A stretch of DNA of 64,000 bases from Elephas maximus indicus (lineage: Eukaryota > Chordata > Mammalia > Proboscidea > Elephantidae): the NCBI RefSeq assembly GCF_024166365.1, contig NC_064823.1:18904924-18968923 (forward strand). The letters run 5' to 3'. Within the stretch, counting starts at the first letter, position 1. The number at the start of each line of letters is the position of its first letter. Both the position numbers and the translations under genes were made by a program. Shown one piece after another: positions 11,446-23,299 of this stretch. The notes beneath the pieces are model-generated. The model did not search any database and was not told the DNA's origin. It saw only the letters and a program-made list of their open reading frames with translations.

Positions 11446-12019
11446 TGAATGAATGTATTGGCATCTTTCCATTCTTGTATTGCTCTTCATCTCTTTCTTT
11501 TTGTCCTAAACCTCCAGTTGCTTTTACCATTTGCTGTCGGCCTTTAAAAACTCTTTTTAAAAATCCTCCACATGTTTCTCCTTTAAGTTTGCAACTGAAC
11601 TTATATCATGAGGAAAGTGTTTAAAATAACCTTCACTGAAAAATTCCTAGTCAACATTTTTCATTTTCACTTTAAATATTTGATATATGGTCAACACTCT
11701 GAATCATTAGATCATACAGTCTTTAAACTGCCATTACTCTAATTTACAGCCTATTTATAATTTTTCATGGAGTAAGTTTAAAGTTGACAGCTTCTCAAAT
11801 TGTCATTATCTTTTTTTTCTGAATTTTCAAAGGCTAGCCTCCTGATGTTTACTGGCAAGACTAGAACACTTTTTCTCTTAGGCTTACTAATGCTCTCTTA
11901 AATACACAGCATAATACTTTTTTCTCTTTTTCTTATGTAGGATATTTAGCTATCATAATCTTCTTAAAATACTATATTACTTTAGGGTAAGATCATATAT
12001 GTATATATATGTTATCACT

Positions 12020-12277
12020 GTTGTTGTGTGCCATCGAGTCAATTCCAACTTGTAATGACCCTATAAAACCAAAAAACTAAACCCTTTGTTGTTAAGTTGA
12101 TTCTGACTCATACAGACCCTATATAAATAGGATAGAGTAAAACTGCCCTACAGCATTCCTAGGCAGAAATCTTTACGAGAAAAGATAGCCAGGTCTTTTC
12201 TCTCACAGAGTTGCTAGTGAAACTGTGCATCTTTCGATAAACATCTCAGCATTTAACAATTGTGCCACCAGGCCTAC
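12020..12277 (-). mobile_element. Nested or rearranged AfroSINE pair, antisense
   Basis: Two SINE tail starts follow one another: GCCATCGAGTCAATTCCAAC at about 12031 and GTTGTTAAGTTGATTCTGAC at about 12090, the second continuing to a head complement ending GTGCCACCAGGC. This suggests one antisense SINE inserted in or near another. Confidence 0.75.
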
Positions 12278-12462
12278 TGCTGTCATTATCTCTCTCTCAT
12301 ATATATATCCGACTTTTGGACAACTTGTACTTAAGAATAGACTGTCATAAAGTTAAACAAAATGATTCATAATAACGAACACATGCACTATTCTGTGATG
12401 CTCCTGGAAACATTGTGCAACTTAGAAGTGTTTCTTGAGTGTTTTATATGCATTTAAAAAAA

Positions 12463-12615
12463 CCTGTCGCCGTTGAGTTGATTCCGACTCGTAGTGACCC
12501 TATAGGACAGAGTAGAGATGCCCCATAGAGTTTCCAAGGAGCACCTGGTGGATTTGAACTGCCAACCTTTTGGTTAGCAGCCATAGCTCTCAAACACTAC
12601 CACACCAGGGTTTCC
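12463..12615 (-). mobile_element. AfroSINE, antisense, with TSD
   Basis: CTGTCGCCGTTGAGTTGATT, then CCTATAGGACAGAGTAGAGA, ending CACACCAGGGTTTCC. TATATGCAT is present at 12445-12453 and 12620-12628, a likely 9-bp TSD. Confidence 0.9.
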
Positions 12616-12653
12616 CTTGTATATGCATAGAAAGATAAAAATATATACTATTA

Positions 12654-12672
12654 CTAACCCTAACCCTAACTC
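12654..12672 (-). repeat. Short interstitial telomere-like repeat
   Basis: About three units of CCCTAA (CTAACCCTAACCCTAACTCT), the complement of TTAGGG, 38 bp downstream of a SINE copy's head. Far too short to act as a telomere. Confidence 0.7.
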
Positions 12673-14067
12673 TAGGTATTTCTGTTAGCTCATTTATACC
12701 CATACCTTTGTTTCTGACTATTAATCACAGTTTCAAGTTCAATGGTTATTTGCCATCAATTTTACCTGCAAATCTATATTTTTGTAATTTTTGCTTCTAT
12801 TATTGTCTAAAGTTGGGACCTTAAAGCTCAGTATTCTTCTCTAGAACTTTAGTTTCCATTGCCTCTAGTCATCCACTGAAAATGGCACGTATTACCCTGT
12901 GCTTCTTCATGGTAGATTTTCCTGCGTCTTTCTTCTGTCTATTCCACACAGCTGCCTAACGAGCCTTTTCAATGTCCACTTCATATTCCCCAGCTGCGTT
13001 TTCTTTAGCTACCCAATATATTACACATGCATGAAGAAACACTTCTTATAAAGGTATAGTACAGGAATGCTTACATTAGTGGGTGGCTTGGAGGGAAGGG
13101 AGAAGGATGACAGAAGGAAATGAATGGATTCCCCACAGGAAGGTAATTCTCTAAAATGCACAATAAAGAATTTCCCATAAACCACGCTACCCTCAACAAC
13201 ATATATAACAGAATATGGACGTGCACCTATCTTAACTTTTGCAACAACTCTTAATTTATTAAGGTCAAGGTAATTGTTAGCATTTGCTTCTTTTCACTCA
13301 GGGGAGGTAAGTGATTGCTTTTATGATGTTTGATAATATGGGGTTAATTAATGGGTCTTAGTTTTTTTTTTTTTAGGGGCTTAGGATTCTTATGAATGAT
13401 ATTTTCAATGTATAATGCAAGCTTTAAAGCACCACCTGCAAAAATGAAAAAGTATTCTGGTGTTTGAAATATATTGATATGAGTCACCAGAAGTAACTAA
13501 AGTGAAGCTCATAAATTTTGTTCTGTTTCTCTTCTGAACAAACACAACCTAGGATTGTCTAATGCATGTCTGGGGTGGTCTTGCTCATCGTGCTGTCAGA
13601 CCACCGTATGTTATGCTGTTCCGGGAATATAGACGTAACGCATAACATATTGGGAAGAATTGTTTGTGATAATCCAGCATCACTTTCCTCGCCATTTGGG
13701 TACAATTTTACTTTAATGAAGAATAAACAAAATATTTTAAGCAATGGAAGTGCTGACCTGAAAAACTGTCCTAAAGGATTGCAGACAATCAGAATTGTAG
13801 CATATTATACCTGAATGAAATCACCGAAGGTTAGATAGCATTCCCTTCAGAAGTTGCGAATGGTGGCCCAAAGTCTGAATTTGGCCCACAGATACTTGTT
13901 CCCAGAGATTTTTTGCAATCAAATTAGGTTTCAACTTCCAAAATTGGAAGATTTCACCTAAAATACCAACTTTCTGTTTGCTTTTGAAAAATTGGAGAAT
14001 TTGGCAACATTACGCAGGCCTTCCTATATGGCCATATTTGACAAGAGCTACAGAATTTCCCCTCTAC
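12673..14067. other. No confident feature
   Basis: Mixed sequence with short overlapping open frames on both strands around 13559-13814 that show no domain. A stretch near 13860-13900 (GGCCCAAAGTCTGAATTTGG, CCCACAG) hints at an old hAT fossil, but I cannot place its ends. Confidence 0.4.
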
Positions 14068-14230
14068 ATTTGCTAGAATATAAATTCCGTGAGAAAGAGA
14101 ACCTTTGACTGTTTTGTTGCTTGATAGAACCTGACCACATGGAACAGTAATTGGCTGTTGATGCTCTGTAAATGTTTATCACACACATCAACATATAGGC
14201 CTTTAGTAAATATTTGTTGGATTAACAGGG
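14068..14230 (+). mobile_element. L2 3' end, sense
   Basis: CTAGAATATAAATTCCGTGA, GAGAACCTTTGACTGTTTTG, and finally TAGTAAATATTTGTTGGATT form the standard L2 3' UTR order. Confidence 0.65.
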
Positions 14231-14344
14231 CATGGATTTTCCAATTTGACACAGCTTTCACAAGTCTTTACTGCCCCTCTCATTTATGTTATTACCTTGA
14301 CCCCCATAGGCATCTTATTTAATATATGACTTCTGTTTAATTCG

Positions 14345-14462
14345 CCACTCCTCAAATATTATAAATGGGACAATTAAGACTCAGAGAGCTAGAGTAGGTG
14401 CCTAATCACATACCTAAGTCATGGTAAAACCTAGACCTCCTAGACCAGGAGCATGGTGTATT
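14345..14462 (-). mobile_element. MIR SINE, antisense
   Basis: AAATGGGACAATTAAGACTC, AGAGAGCTAGAGTAGGTGCC and TAATCACATACCTAAGTCAT follow the complement of the MIR core (gaggctcagagaggttaagtaac). Confidence 0.6.
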
Positions 14463-14554
14463 ACTTATTTTTCCATTCATAAAAGGAAATGAACTAGGTT
14501 GCTAAGTCAAGAATGAGAGACAGACTGACAGGGATCACAATAGAGGGTCCCAGA

Positions 14555-14950
14555 GAGAGCTGGAGAAAAACATAGAACAAATTTCTAACTCACATAAAAG
14601 ACCAGGTTCACTGATCTGACAGAGACTGGAGAAATCCTCAGAGTATGGCCCTTGGACATCCTTCTAACTCAGTCCTGAAGTCACTCCTGAGGTTCACCCT
14701 TCAGCCAAAGATTAGAGAGGTCCATAAAACAAAATGAGACTAAATGGGAACACCAGCCCAGGGGCAAGGATGAGAAGGCAGAAGGAGACAAGAAAGCTGG
14801 TAATGGGGAACTCAGCATCGAGAAGGGGAGAGTTGACATGTCATGGGGTTGGCAACTGATGTCACAAAACAATATGTATATTAATTGCTTAATGAGTAAC
14901 TAATTTGCTCTGTAAACCTCCATATAAAGTACAATTTAGAAAAAAAAAGA
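14555..14950 (+). mobile_element. Older L1 3' UTR fragment, sense
   Basis: AAAAGACCAGGTTCACTGAT, CTGACAGAGACTGGAGAAAT aligns with the 3' UTR segment AAAAAGACCAGACTTAATGG, TCTGACTGAGACTAG of L1-C (54541-54577). The end, TTTGCTCTGTAAACCTCC with an A-run, parallels the L1 3' terminus. Divergence is high, so it is an older subfamily. Confidence 0.55.
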
Positions 14951-15027
14951 ATGAGAGACAGAATAATAAACTCAAACTAAATTCAGCACAAATTCAGGTC
15001 ATGGTAAAAAATTTTGAAAAAAACACT

Positions 15028-15187
15028 TGCCAATTCTGACTCATAGTGACCTTATAGGGCTTCCAAGGCTGCAAATTTCTAAGGAAGTAGACTACCATAT
15101 CCTTCTCCCGCTGAGCCTCTGGTGGTTTCAACCACCCACCTTTCGGTTAGTAGTCCAACCCTTTAACCACTATGCTGCTAAGGCTCC
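15028..15187 (-). mobile_element. AfroSINE, antisense
   Basis: CCAATTCTGACTCATAGTGA, CCTTATAGGGCTTCCAAGGC, then ACCTTTCGGTTAGTAGTCC and the head complement ACTATGCTGCTAAGGCTCC. Partial deletion in the body. Confidence 0.82.
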
Positions 15188-15280
15188 TTAACCACCAAAA
15201 AAAAAAAAACAACAAAAACCAAACCCATTGCCATTGAGTGGATTCTGACTCATTGCAACCCTGTATCACAGCGTACAAAA
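15188..15280 (-). mobile_element. AfroSINE tail fragment, antisense
   Basis: After an A-rich stretch, AACCAAACCCATTGCCATTG, AGTGGATTCTGACTC and TGCAACCCTGTATCACAGCG match only the SINE 3' part. It lies directly against the SINE copy on its left. Confidence 0.7.
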
Positions 15281-16320
15281 AATCACATATAAAAGCCCAG
15301 AAATAAATGATAGTTATCAAAAATCTCTCAAATACATTCTCCATTGACTTATCTGATTTCATATGCATGTGTTCTGGGCTACTCAGTGAAAAGAATGGAC
15401 AATGGTATAATCACACAAATTTTAAAATACTTACTTTGAATCTATCTACCAGCCTGCATTTATTGAAACTTGGACCAGGATAGTATTCTTGTGACTGATT
15501 TGGTCTAACTTATCTCTGCATTTACACTTAGAAAATGTTAAAAGTGGTTAACTTTCTTCTGAAAATCTCTTTATGCTTGGACTAATTTAAACTGTGTTTG
15601 ACTGAATCCTTGTTCCTTTGGTGAAGTGGGAAAATCCACCTAATGACCCTTTCGGAATTGATCTTTGCCCATGAAGGGGTGAAATCTATGCAGGGAATTC
15701 TGGCAGTAACAAGACATCTCACTCTTGGGGAAGCCCTAAATTTCTTTCCCAAGCAAAGATCTAAGTTAAAAATTTCTCAGTTGCCCTCTTTTTAAGCCAT
15801 CGCAAAGGAATCCAAGGTCAGCCCTCATGCTCACGTCCTCCTTGATCATAGATCACTTGCTTTTTCAGAATCACCAAGTTCTGTTCCATATTTCACAGAG
15901 TTCTTAATGGTTCCTAATTTTTGTGTGTGTGTGTCTGTGTTCTAATTTCCTTTCTGGCCAACATATTTTTAAACAATCTCATTTCATAGATATTCTATAT
16001 TCTAGGTCACCATTTCTCAAAATTTGCTCCTCGAAGCACCAGAACTATGGGATATTAGTCATTATTTCATGAAAAGTTATTGTACAGTTAAGTAACTTTA
16101 GAAAACACCAAGCTAAGCAAATTTAATGATCTTTTTCATTAGTTTGTCTCAGAGCATTTAGTATGCAAAAAAACTAATTTGAACTATTTTAACACAACAG
16201 TTTGAGAGGCTAGAATTCATTCCAGAGAACATTCTCTGGGAAACAACGTTCAGACTATTTTTTCTAGATCATTTTCTACGTTAATTTTAAAACCATATTT
16301 CAGATAACTAATAAATGTCA
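15281..16320. other. No confident feature; TG microsatellite
   Basis: A short (TG)n run lies at about 15922-15940. The stretch 16010-16245 may be an old DNA-transposon fossil, but I could not match its ends. No gene is seen. Confidence 0.4.
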
Positions 16321-16529
16321 GGAGTCCCTGACTGGTGCAAATGGTTAACGTGTGTGGCTGTAATCAAAAGATTAGAAGTTCTAGTCCACCCGGACATATC
16401 TCAGAAGAAAGACCTGGCAAACTACTTCTGAAAAAAATCAGCCATTGAAAACTCTGTGGAGTACAGTTCTACTCTGACACACATGGGGTCACCATAAGTC
16501 GGAGTTGGCTCAACTGGAATTGGTTTTTA
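16321..16529 (+). mobile_element. AfroSINE (dimer-like subfamily), sense
   Basis: GGAGTCCCTGACTGGTGCAA, ATGGTTAACGTGTGTGGC head, then AGACCTGGCAAACTACTTCT, ACACACATGGGGTCACC and a TTGGTTTTT tail. Confidence 0.9.
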
Positions 16530-17045
16530 GTAAGTTTCAATGTTGTTTTACGGGATGTAGAAAAAATGCAGCCTCTGTTATCAACAACCTCGAGACCTAG
16601 TGAGGGAAAGAGAATCTCAGGGACATTGTGATCAGGTCTGTGATAGAAGCACATGGTGCTCATTGAAAGAGCACCTACCACAGAGAAGCCGGAGAAGTTT
16701 CCCTAACATGGGCATGTTTGAATGGGGGTTTGAAGGATGAATTGAAGTCAGATGGAAGAAAAAAAGTGCTATGCTCAGCAGGTAGAGGTTATGGAGACAC
16801 AAGATGACTTTGAAGGTTGTGAATTTGCTACAGTAAATGGTATTGACAGAGATTCCATTGAAAGAACAGAAATTATGTACAAGTGGGAATAAACTCATGG
16901 CAATGAAGCAAAATAAAGATAAAGTAGAAAAGTTTAAACGAGTCTGTAGCAGTTGGACAGTGGGTGAGGTTAGAGGATGGATTCAACATCCTATAAAAAC
17001 TATTTAAGGGTAGTATACCCTTATTTTTTTATACCCTTAAGGAAG

Positions 17046-17252
17046 GAGTCTTGGTTGCACAGTGGTTAAGCACTCAACTGCTAACTGAGAGGTCAGTGGT
17101 TTAAATCCACAAGCTGCTCTGTGGGAGAAAGATGTGGCAGTCTGCTTCTGTAAAGATTTACAGCCTTGGAAACCCTATGGGACAGTCTACTTTAACCTAT
17201 AGGGTTGCTGTGAGTCAGAATTGACTCGATGGCAATGGGTTTTTGTTTTTTA
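17046..17252 (+). mobile_element. AfroSINE, sense
   Basis: GAGTCTTGGTTGCACAGTGG, TTAAGCACTCAACTGC head, the long internal variant with GATGTGGCAGTCTGCTTC, then GGAAACCCTATGGGACAG and GATGGCAATGGGTTTTTG. A small inverted repeat (TTAAGGGTA/TACCCTTAA, about 17004-17040) lies just upstream. Confidence 0.9.
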
Positions 17253-18041
17253 TTAATGCTCGTAAGAGGCTTACAGAGGTATTACCACATAACTTTCAGG
17301 TGGAACAGCAGGTAGGCAGGTACCAAGGGTAAATGTGGGAAAAGCAGATGAAATAGGGAACTAATTAAAGATCTGTCATGAATTTCTTGTGCTAGATAGT
17401 ACCCCTGCACATCCCAGACCCTTGTACTCCAAGCACAGAACAGCTTTTTTGTGACTGCTTTCAGGCAAAAAATCAGAGGCTCTTCTATAAAGAAATTGAT
17501 TAACATTCCTGGGCAGATCTAAGGCTTCTAAGGTAGATATTAACACTCCAAGGCTGCCTCCTCAGCCCATGCACCCCAAAATAGGTCTGTCAATACCCTT
17601 TAACCACCTGCATGGAGATCCAAGCTAACTTTTCAATTCAGAGAAAGGCCTGGTGAAGATGGATGTCTGGCATAGAGGAAACACAGACCTCCTGCATCTA
17701 TAATCAACATGATCCTTTCCTCAAACATGGAAAGGTAATTGAAGTCACTAGCCCTGTAAGGAGAAATGGCATCATGAAAAAGAAAGGCCACGATACACAA
17801 AAAAGACAATTAATTTCAGGAGACAAAGGCAATTTAGGAACAAGAAGAAAACTTAGAAGATTTTGTTAGTAAGATCAGAAGAACAAGAAAGATTGCGTCT
17901 ATTAAAAAAAAAGTTCTCCAGATTAGAAAATCTAGAACACAAATTTGAGAATAACTTCTACAACAAAGAATTAAAAAGGAAAGATATGAAACCAATGAGA
18001 AATAATTATATGGGAAAACCAGCAAGTTACTAATTAGGAGG
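17253..18041. other. No recognised feature
   Basis: No repeat or gene I can name. Short open frames at 17282-17506 (minus) and 17663-17869 (plus) have no recognisable motif. Confidence 0.45.
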
Positions 18042-18050
18042 AAACTAGAA

Positions 18051-21000
18051 CACCACTTGTCTGTCAGTTTGTCCCACTGTGGTGGCTTGCATGTTGCTGG
18101 GATGCTAGAAGCTATGCCACCAGTATTTCAAATACAAGCAGGGTCACCCATGGCTTCAGCAGAGCTTCCAGATTAAGACAGACTAGGAAGAAGGACCTAG
18201 CAATCTACTTCTAAAAAAAAAATTGGCGAGTGAAAATCTTATGAACAGCAGCAGAACATTGCCTGGTACAATGCCAGAAGATAAGTCCTTCAAGTTGGAA
18301 GACTGTAAAACATGACTGGGGAAATGCTGCCTCCTCAGGCAGAGTCAATCTCAATGACATGGATGGAGTAAAGCTTTCAGAACCTTCATCTGCTGATGTG
18401 GCACAACTCAAAATGAGAAGAAACAGCTGCAAACATCCATTAATGATAGGAGCATGGAATGCACGAAGTATGAATCTAGTAAAATTGGAAGTCATCAAAA
18501 ATGAAAGGAAATACATAAAGATCAATATTCTAGGCGTTAGTGAGCTGAAATGGACTGGTCTTGGCCGTTTTGCATCAGAAAATCGCATGGCCTACTATGA
18601 TGAGAATGACAAATTGAAGAGGAAAGGCAAGAATTCATTATCAAAAAGAACATTTCAAGATCTATCCTGAAATAAAATGCTATCAGTGATAGGATAATAT
18701 CTATACTTCTGTGAGGAAGACCAGTTAATATGGCTATTATTCAAATTTATTCACCAACCATTGATGCCAAAGATGAAAAAGTTGAAGATTTTTTCCAACT
18801 TCTGTGGCCTGAAATTGATCAAACATACAATCAAGATGCATTGATAATTACGGGTGATTGAAATACAAAAGCTGGAAACAAGAAGGATCAGTAGTTGGAA
18901 AATATGAACTTGGTAACAGAAACTACTAGGGAGATCATGTGATAGAATTTTGCATTACTAAAGACTTATTCATTGCAGATACCTTTTTTTCAACAACATA
19001 AATAGCAACTATGCATATGGACCTCACTGAATGGAATGCACAGGAATCAAATCTACCACATCTGTGGAAAGGGAAAATGAAGACACTCAATATCATCAGT
19101 CAAAACAAGGCCAGGGGCTGACTGTGGAACAAACCATCAATTGCTTATATGCAACTTTAAGGTGAAGTCAAAGAAAATTAAAACATGTGCAAGAGAGCCA
19201 AAGTACAACCTTGAGTATAATTCACCTGAATTTAGAGACCATCTCAAGATTTGACACATTGAAAACTAATGACTGAATATCAGACAAGATTGGGATGACA
19301 TCAAGGACATCATACATGAAGAAAGCAAAATGTGTTTAAAAAGACCAAAATGGATGTCAGAAGAGAATTTGAGACTTGCTCTTGAAGGTAGAGTAGCTAA
19401 AAGTGAAAGGAAAAAATAATCATTTACAGCAGATTTTAAAAGGCAGCTAGGGAAGATAAAGTATTATAATGAAATATGCAAAGACATGGAGTTAGAAACC
19501 AAAAAAGGGAACAATACGCTCGGCATTTCTCAAGCAGAAAGTACTGAACAAAAATTTCAAGCCTTGAGTTGGAACAGTGAAGGACTCTATGAGCAAAAAA
19601 TGAACAATGCAGGAAGCATCAAAAGAAGACAGAAGGAATACACGGAGTCACTGTACAAAAAAAATTCGTCAATGTTCAGCTATTTCAGGACATAGCATAT
19701 CATCAACAACCAATGGTACTGAAGGAAGAAGCCCAAGCTGCATTTAAAACACTGGCAAAAAACAAGGCTCCAGGAATTGACAGAATACCAACTGAGATGT
19801 TTCAACAAACAGATGTGCCTCTGGAAACTCCCACTCATCTATGCTACAAGAAATGTGGAAGATAGCTACCTTGTCAACCTACTGGAAGAAATCTATATCT
19901 GCACCCATTCCAAAGAAAGTGACCCAACAGAATGCAGAAATTATTGAACAACATCATTAATATCACACACCAGTAAAATTTTGCAGGAGATAATTAAAAA
20001 ATGGCTGCAGCAGTACATCCATAGGGAGCTCCCAGAAACTTAAGCCTGATTCAGAGGAGGCCTGAGAACAAGGAGTATCATTGCTGATGTCAGAGGGATC
20101 TTGGCTGAAAGCAGAGAATAACAGAAAGATCTTTAGCTGTGTTTTATTGACTGCAAAGGCATTCTACTGTGTGGATCATAACAAATTATGGATAACACTG
20201 TGAAGAATGAGAATTCCAGAACACTTAATTGCGCTCATGTGGAACCTGTACACAGACCAAGAGGCAGCTTGAACAGAACAAGGAAACACCACGTGGTTTA
20301 AAATCAGAAAAGTTGTGTGTCACGGTTGTATCCTTTTACCATACTTATTCAGTCTGTATGCTGAGAAAATAATCCAAGAAGCCAGACAATACGAAGAATG
20401 TGGCATCCAGGATTGGAGGAAGACTCATTCACAACCTGCGATACGCAGATGACTCAACCTTGCTTGCTGCAAGAGAAGAGGACTTGAAGCACTTACTGAT
20501 GAAGATTGAAGACTCAAGCCTTTAGTATGGATTACACTTCGACACAAAGAAAACAAAACTCCTCGCAATTGGACCAATAAGCAACATCATGATAAATGGA
20601 GAAAAGATTGAAGTTGTCGAGGATTTCATTTTACTTGGATCTACAATCAACTGCCTATGGAAGCAGCAGTGAAGAAATCAAATGATTTATTGCATTGGGC
20701 AAATCTGCAAAAGACCTCATTAAAGTGTTAAAAAGCAAAGATACCACTTAGAGAGCTAAGGTGTACTGACTCAAGACATGGTGTTTCCATTTGCTTCATA
20801 TTCCTGGGAAAGCTGGATAATGAATAAGGAAGATCAAAGAAGAATTGATGCTTTTGAAGTATGGTGTTGACGAAGAATATTGGATATTCTAAGGACTGTC
20901 AGAAGAGTGAACAAATCTGTCTTGGACGAAGTACAACCAGAATGCTCCTTAGAAGCAAGGTTGGAGAGACTTCATTCCATGTAGTTTGGACATACTATCA

Positions 21001-21231
21001 GGAGGGACCAGTCCCTAGAGAAGGACATCATGTTTGGTAAAGCTGGCTCAGCAAAAAAAAGGAAAACCATCAATGAGATGGATTGACATAGTGGCTGCAA
21101 TAATGGGCTGAAACAGCAGTGATTGTGAGGACGGCACAGGTCTGGGCAGTATTTCCTTCTGTTGTACATAGGGTAGCTATGAACTGGAGCAGACTCGAAG
21201 GTACCTAACAACAATAACAGAAAACTAGAAT
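18051..21231 (+). mobile_element. Near full-length RTE/BovB-like LINE with TSD
   Basis: 3.18 kb element bounded by AAACTAGAA at 18042-18050 and 21232-21240 (9-bp TSD). It has a 5' UTR of about 300 bp that starts ACTTGTCTGTCAGTTTGTCC, an APE-RT open reading frame (broken), and the 3' terminus ATAGGGTAGCTATGAACTGG ending CCTAACAACAATAAC. This is the reference copy in the window: its 5' UTR is shared with the tRNA-Gly-headed SINE and its 3' end with all AfroSINEs. Proteins of this family nick the target and copy RNA at the nick. Confidence 0.9.
18359..21210 (+). pseudogene. RTE ORF (APE endonuclease + reverse transcriptase), decayed
   Basis: The amino end is open for 103 codons (18359-18670) and shows the RTE endonuclease start IGAWNARSMNLVKLEVIK and ILGVSELKWTGLGRF, containing the Asn and Glu motifs expected in APE domains. 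Later pieces follow in shifting frames: the linker at 19240-19700; PSKEKSD-like and RT blocks such as the remnant of YADDSTLL at about 20445-20465; and the carboxy end near 20880-21150. Many stops and frameshifts separate these, so no protein of the normal length (about 1000 residues) can be made. Confidence 0.85.
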
Positions 21232-21819
21232 ATGTAATCAAAACTTACAGAATTAAGAAGGAACTTATTTTTTTTAGAATTGCGGAAGTAACAACAAAAG
21301 CACTTAAACTCGAAATATTTCAATTGTTGGTTCTGGTTAGTAGGAATGACCTTAGTATAAGGTTGGGGATGGGGACATGGGAGTAGGAAGCTGTTGCTTT
21401 TCACATGTATTTTTTGTTAAAAATAAAACAAAATATGAAAAATGTTATGTTCGACATTAAAAGTAATTCATATGGCAAAATTACTCTATCATTGTTGAAT
21501 TCTCCCCTGATTGTGTATGTCATCTTTTCACGGAAGACTTTAACTAGTTATTTTTTTAAGGCTTTCTTTTGCCTTTGACTTAAAAACTTTTCCAGAATTT
21601 TCTCTGAAAGACCTCCTTATGATCCATATTTACTATTTGTTATTTCAGATTTACAATCACAATTTATTTGGGAATATGGCTCAGACCACCCTATCTTTCT
21701 AAAGGTACTCACCTAAGCCATTATGAGATTTTTGTTTAATTTTTAATGACTCCTGGGGAAAAAAGCTGACCTCTCTACTCTGATAAATATTTAAGTGCTA
21801 TTTTTGAATCCTTCATCGG

Positions 21820-21912
21820 TTCCTTGGAAATCTATGAGACAGTTCTGCTCTGTTCTACAGGGTAGCTATGATTTGGAATCGACTCAGTGGCAACGTGTTT
21901 TGTTTTTTGGTC
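21820..21912 (+). mobile_element. AfroSINE 3' part, sense
   Basis: TTCCTTGGAAATCTATGAGA, CAGTTCTGCTCTGTTC, AGGGTAGCTATGATTTGGAA, TCGACTCAGTGGCAACG. The tRNA head is missing. Confidence 0.85.
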
Positions 21913-22049
21913 TTAAAGATAGAAGATTTTTATTTTCTTAGATTATGTTTGGAGATACATTAACCTAATGCAATCTATTTATATTGAGACTTTATCCTTG
22001 AAAACATTTTCCAATTTATTTTTGTTCAATCTTTCTTTGTCTTTAGATT

Positions 22050-22187
22050 CATTTCCTCACAAAAAATCTAGAGATGTAGGTATCATTTGCCAACTATAAG
22101 AAACTGTGGCTTGATGAGATGAGGTGCCTTGCTGGTATTTTAGCTCAGATTTCCTGATTAGTTCAATGTTCTTTTTGTTATACCAGG
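22050..22187 (-). mobile_element. Possible MIR, antisense
   Basis: AAGAAACTGTGGCTTGATGA, GATGAGGTGCCTTGC and TTTTAGCTCAGATTTCCTG resemble a mutated antisense MIR core. Confidence 0.4.
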
Positions 22188-23299
22188 GATTCATGATTTT
22201 TAGAAATGTTCCAAAACCTATAATTTTAAGAGATTTAGTAGAAATATCTTACATATGTTCTGCATTTTTTTCTTCTCCATGATGGAAAAAGCTCTAGGAT
22301 TTTCTTAACATTGTAGCCCAGTCCTGGTGATACGGGAACCTCTTGCTATGAAAATTCTCTGGATTTCTGTTCGACCAGTGAGTGGCACATGTAAAACAGC
22401 TGCTTCATAATGGTGGAAGAGGCTCATAAATTTGTTAACAAACAATTAGAAAATCTTAAACAATATATGTATTTATTGTCAAGGACAATACACATGCAAA
22501 GCCAAGATTAAAAAAAAAAAAAAAGGATTTTTTTGCTCTGACAATAATGGAATCTTAAGTTCTGCATACAACATATTTCGCAGCTGAGATACAATGAGGT
22601 AATCTAATTCTGTTTTCTTTTCCTTTCTTCTCTCTCTATCATTTCATCCTCACTCACTTTTTCTTCTGGTTGAAAACCAGACTTGCATAAGCTTGTATTG
22701 ATTTTTTTTTTTTTCAAAAGACAAAATAGGTGGGGGTGATCTTCCCTAGGACTTTTTGATCATCCTTGAAAATGACTAGATATAGAAGAAACTAACATTT
22801 TGTGAGGAAAGGCACTTTTGTATTAGGTATAATTAGTCCAAGTTCATCATGTCCTCATAGCTCTATTTCCTAAGCTATGCCCTTTTACCTTGATTGCAGC
22901 TTGCTTATTATTCATACCTGTTATTTTATCTGATTAGTTTGATTAGTCCTTTGAAATTTCAATATTTGTTTCCCTGACTTCATCATCATACAGTTTGATT
23001 TTTTTTTTATTCTAGTAGATTTGACAATGCTCAAATATAGTATTAGCAAATTATTGATTTCTCGGATTGCTTAATAAACCTGTGGAACAATGTTGAATTT
23101 AATATATACAGCCCCCAAAGTGAGTTATTTTTATAACATCCCCTTCTCTACATGACATTATTCTCATTAATAATCATGAAATGAAACAAATAATTATTGT
23201 AATAATGACTGAAAAAAGAAATGCAGACAGAAATACGTATATATTATCATGCCAGTAAAAAAAGTAGGAAAACAAAGCAGCAATGGATTAATACTTTTT
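22188..23299. other. No recognised feature
   Basis: Very AT-rich, with homopolymer A and T runs (22510-22524, 22700-22715). I see no gene or named repeat. Confidence 0.45.
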
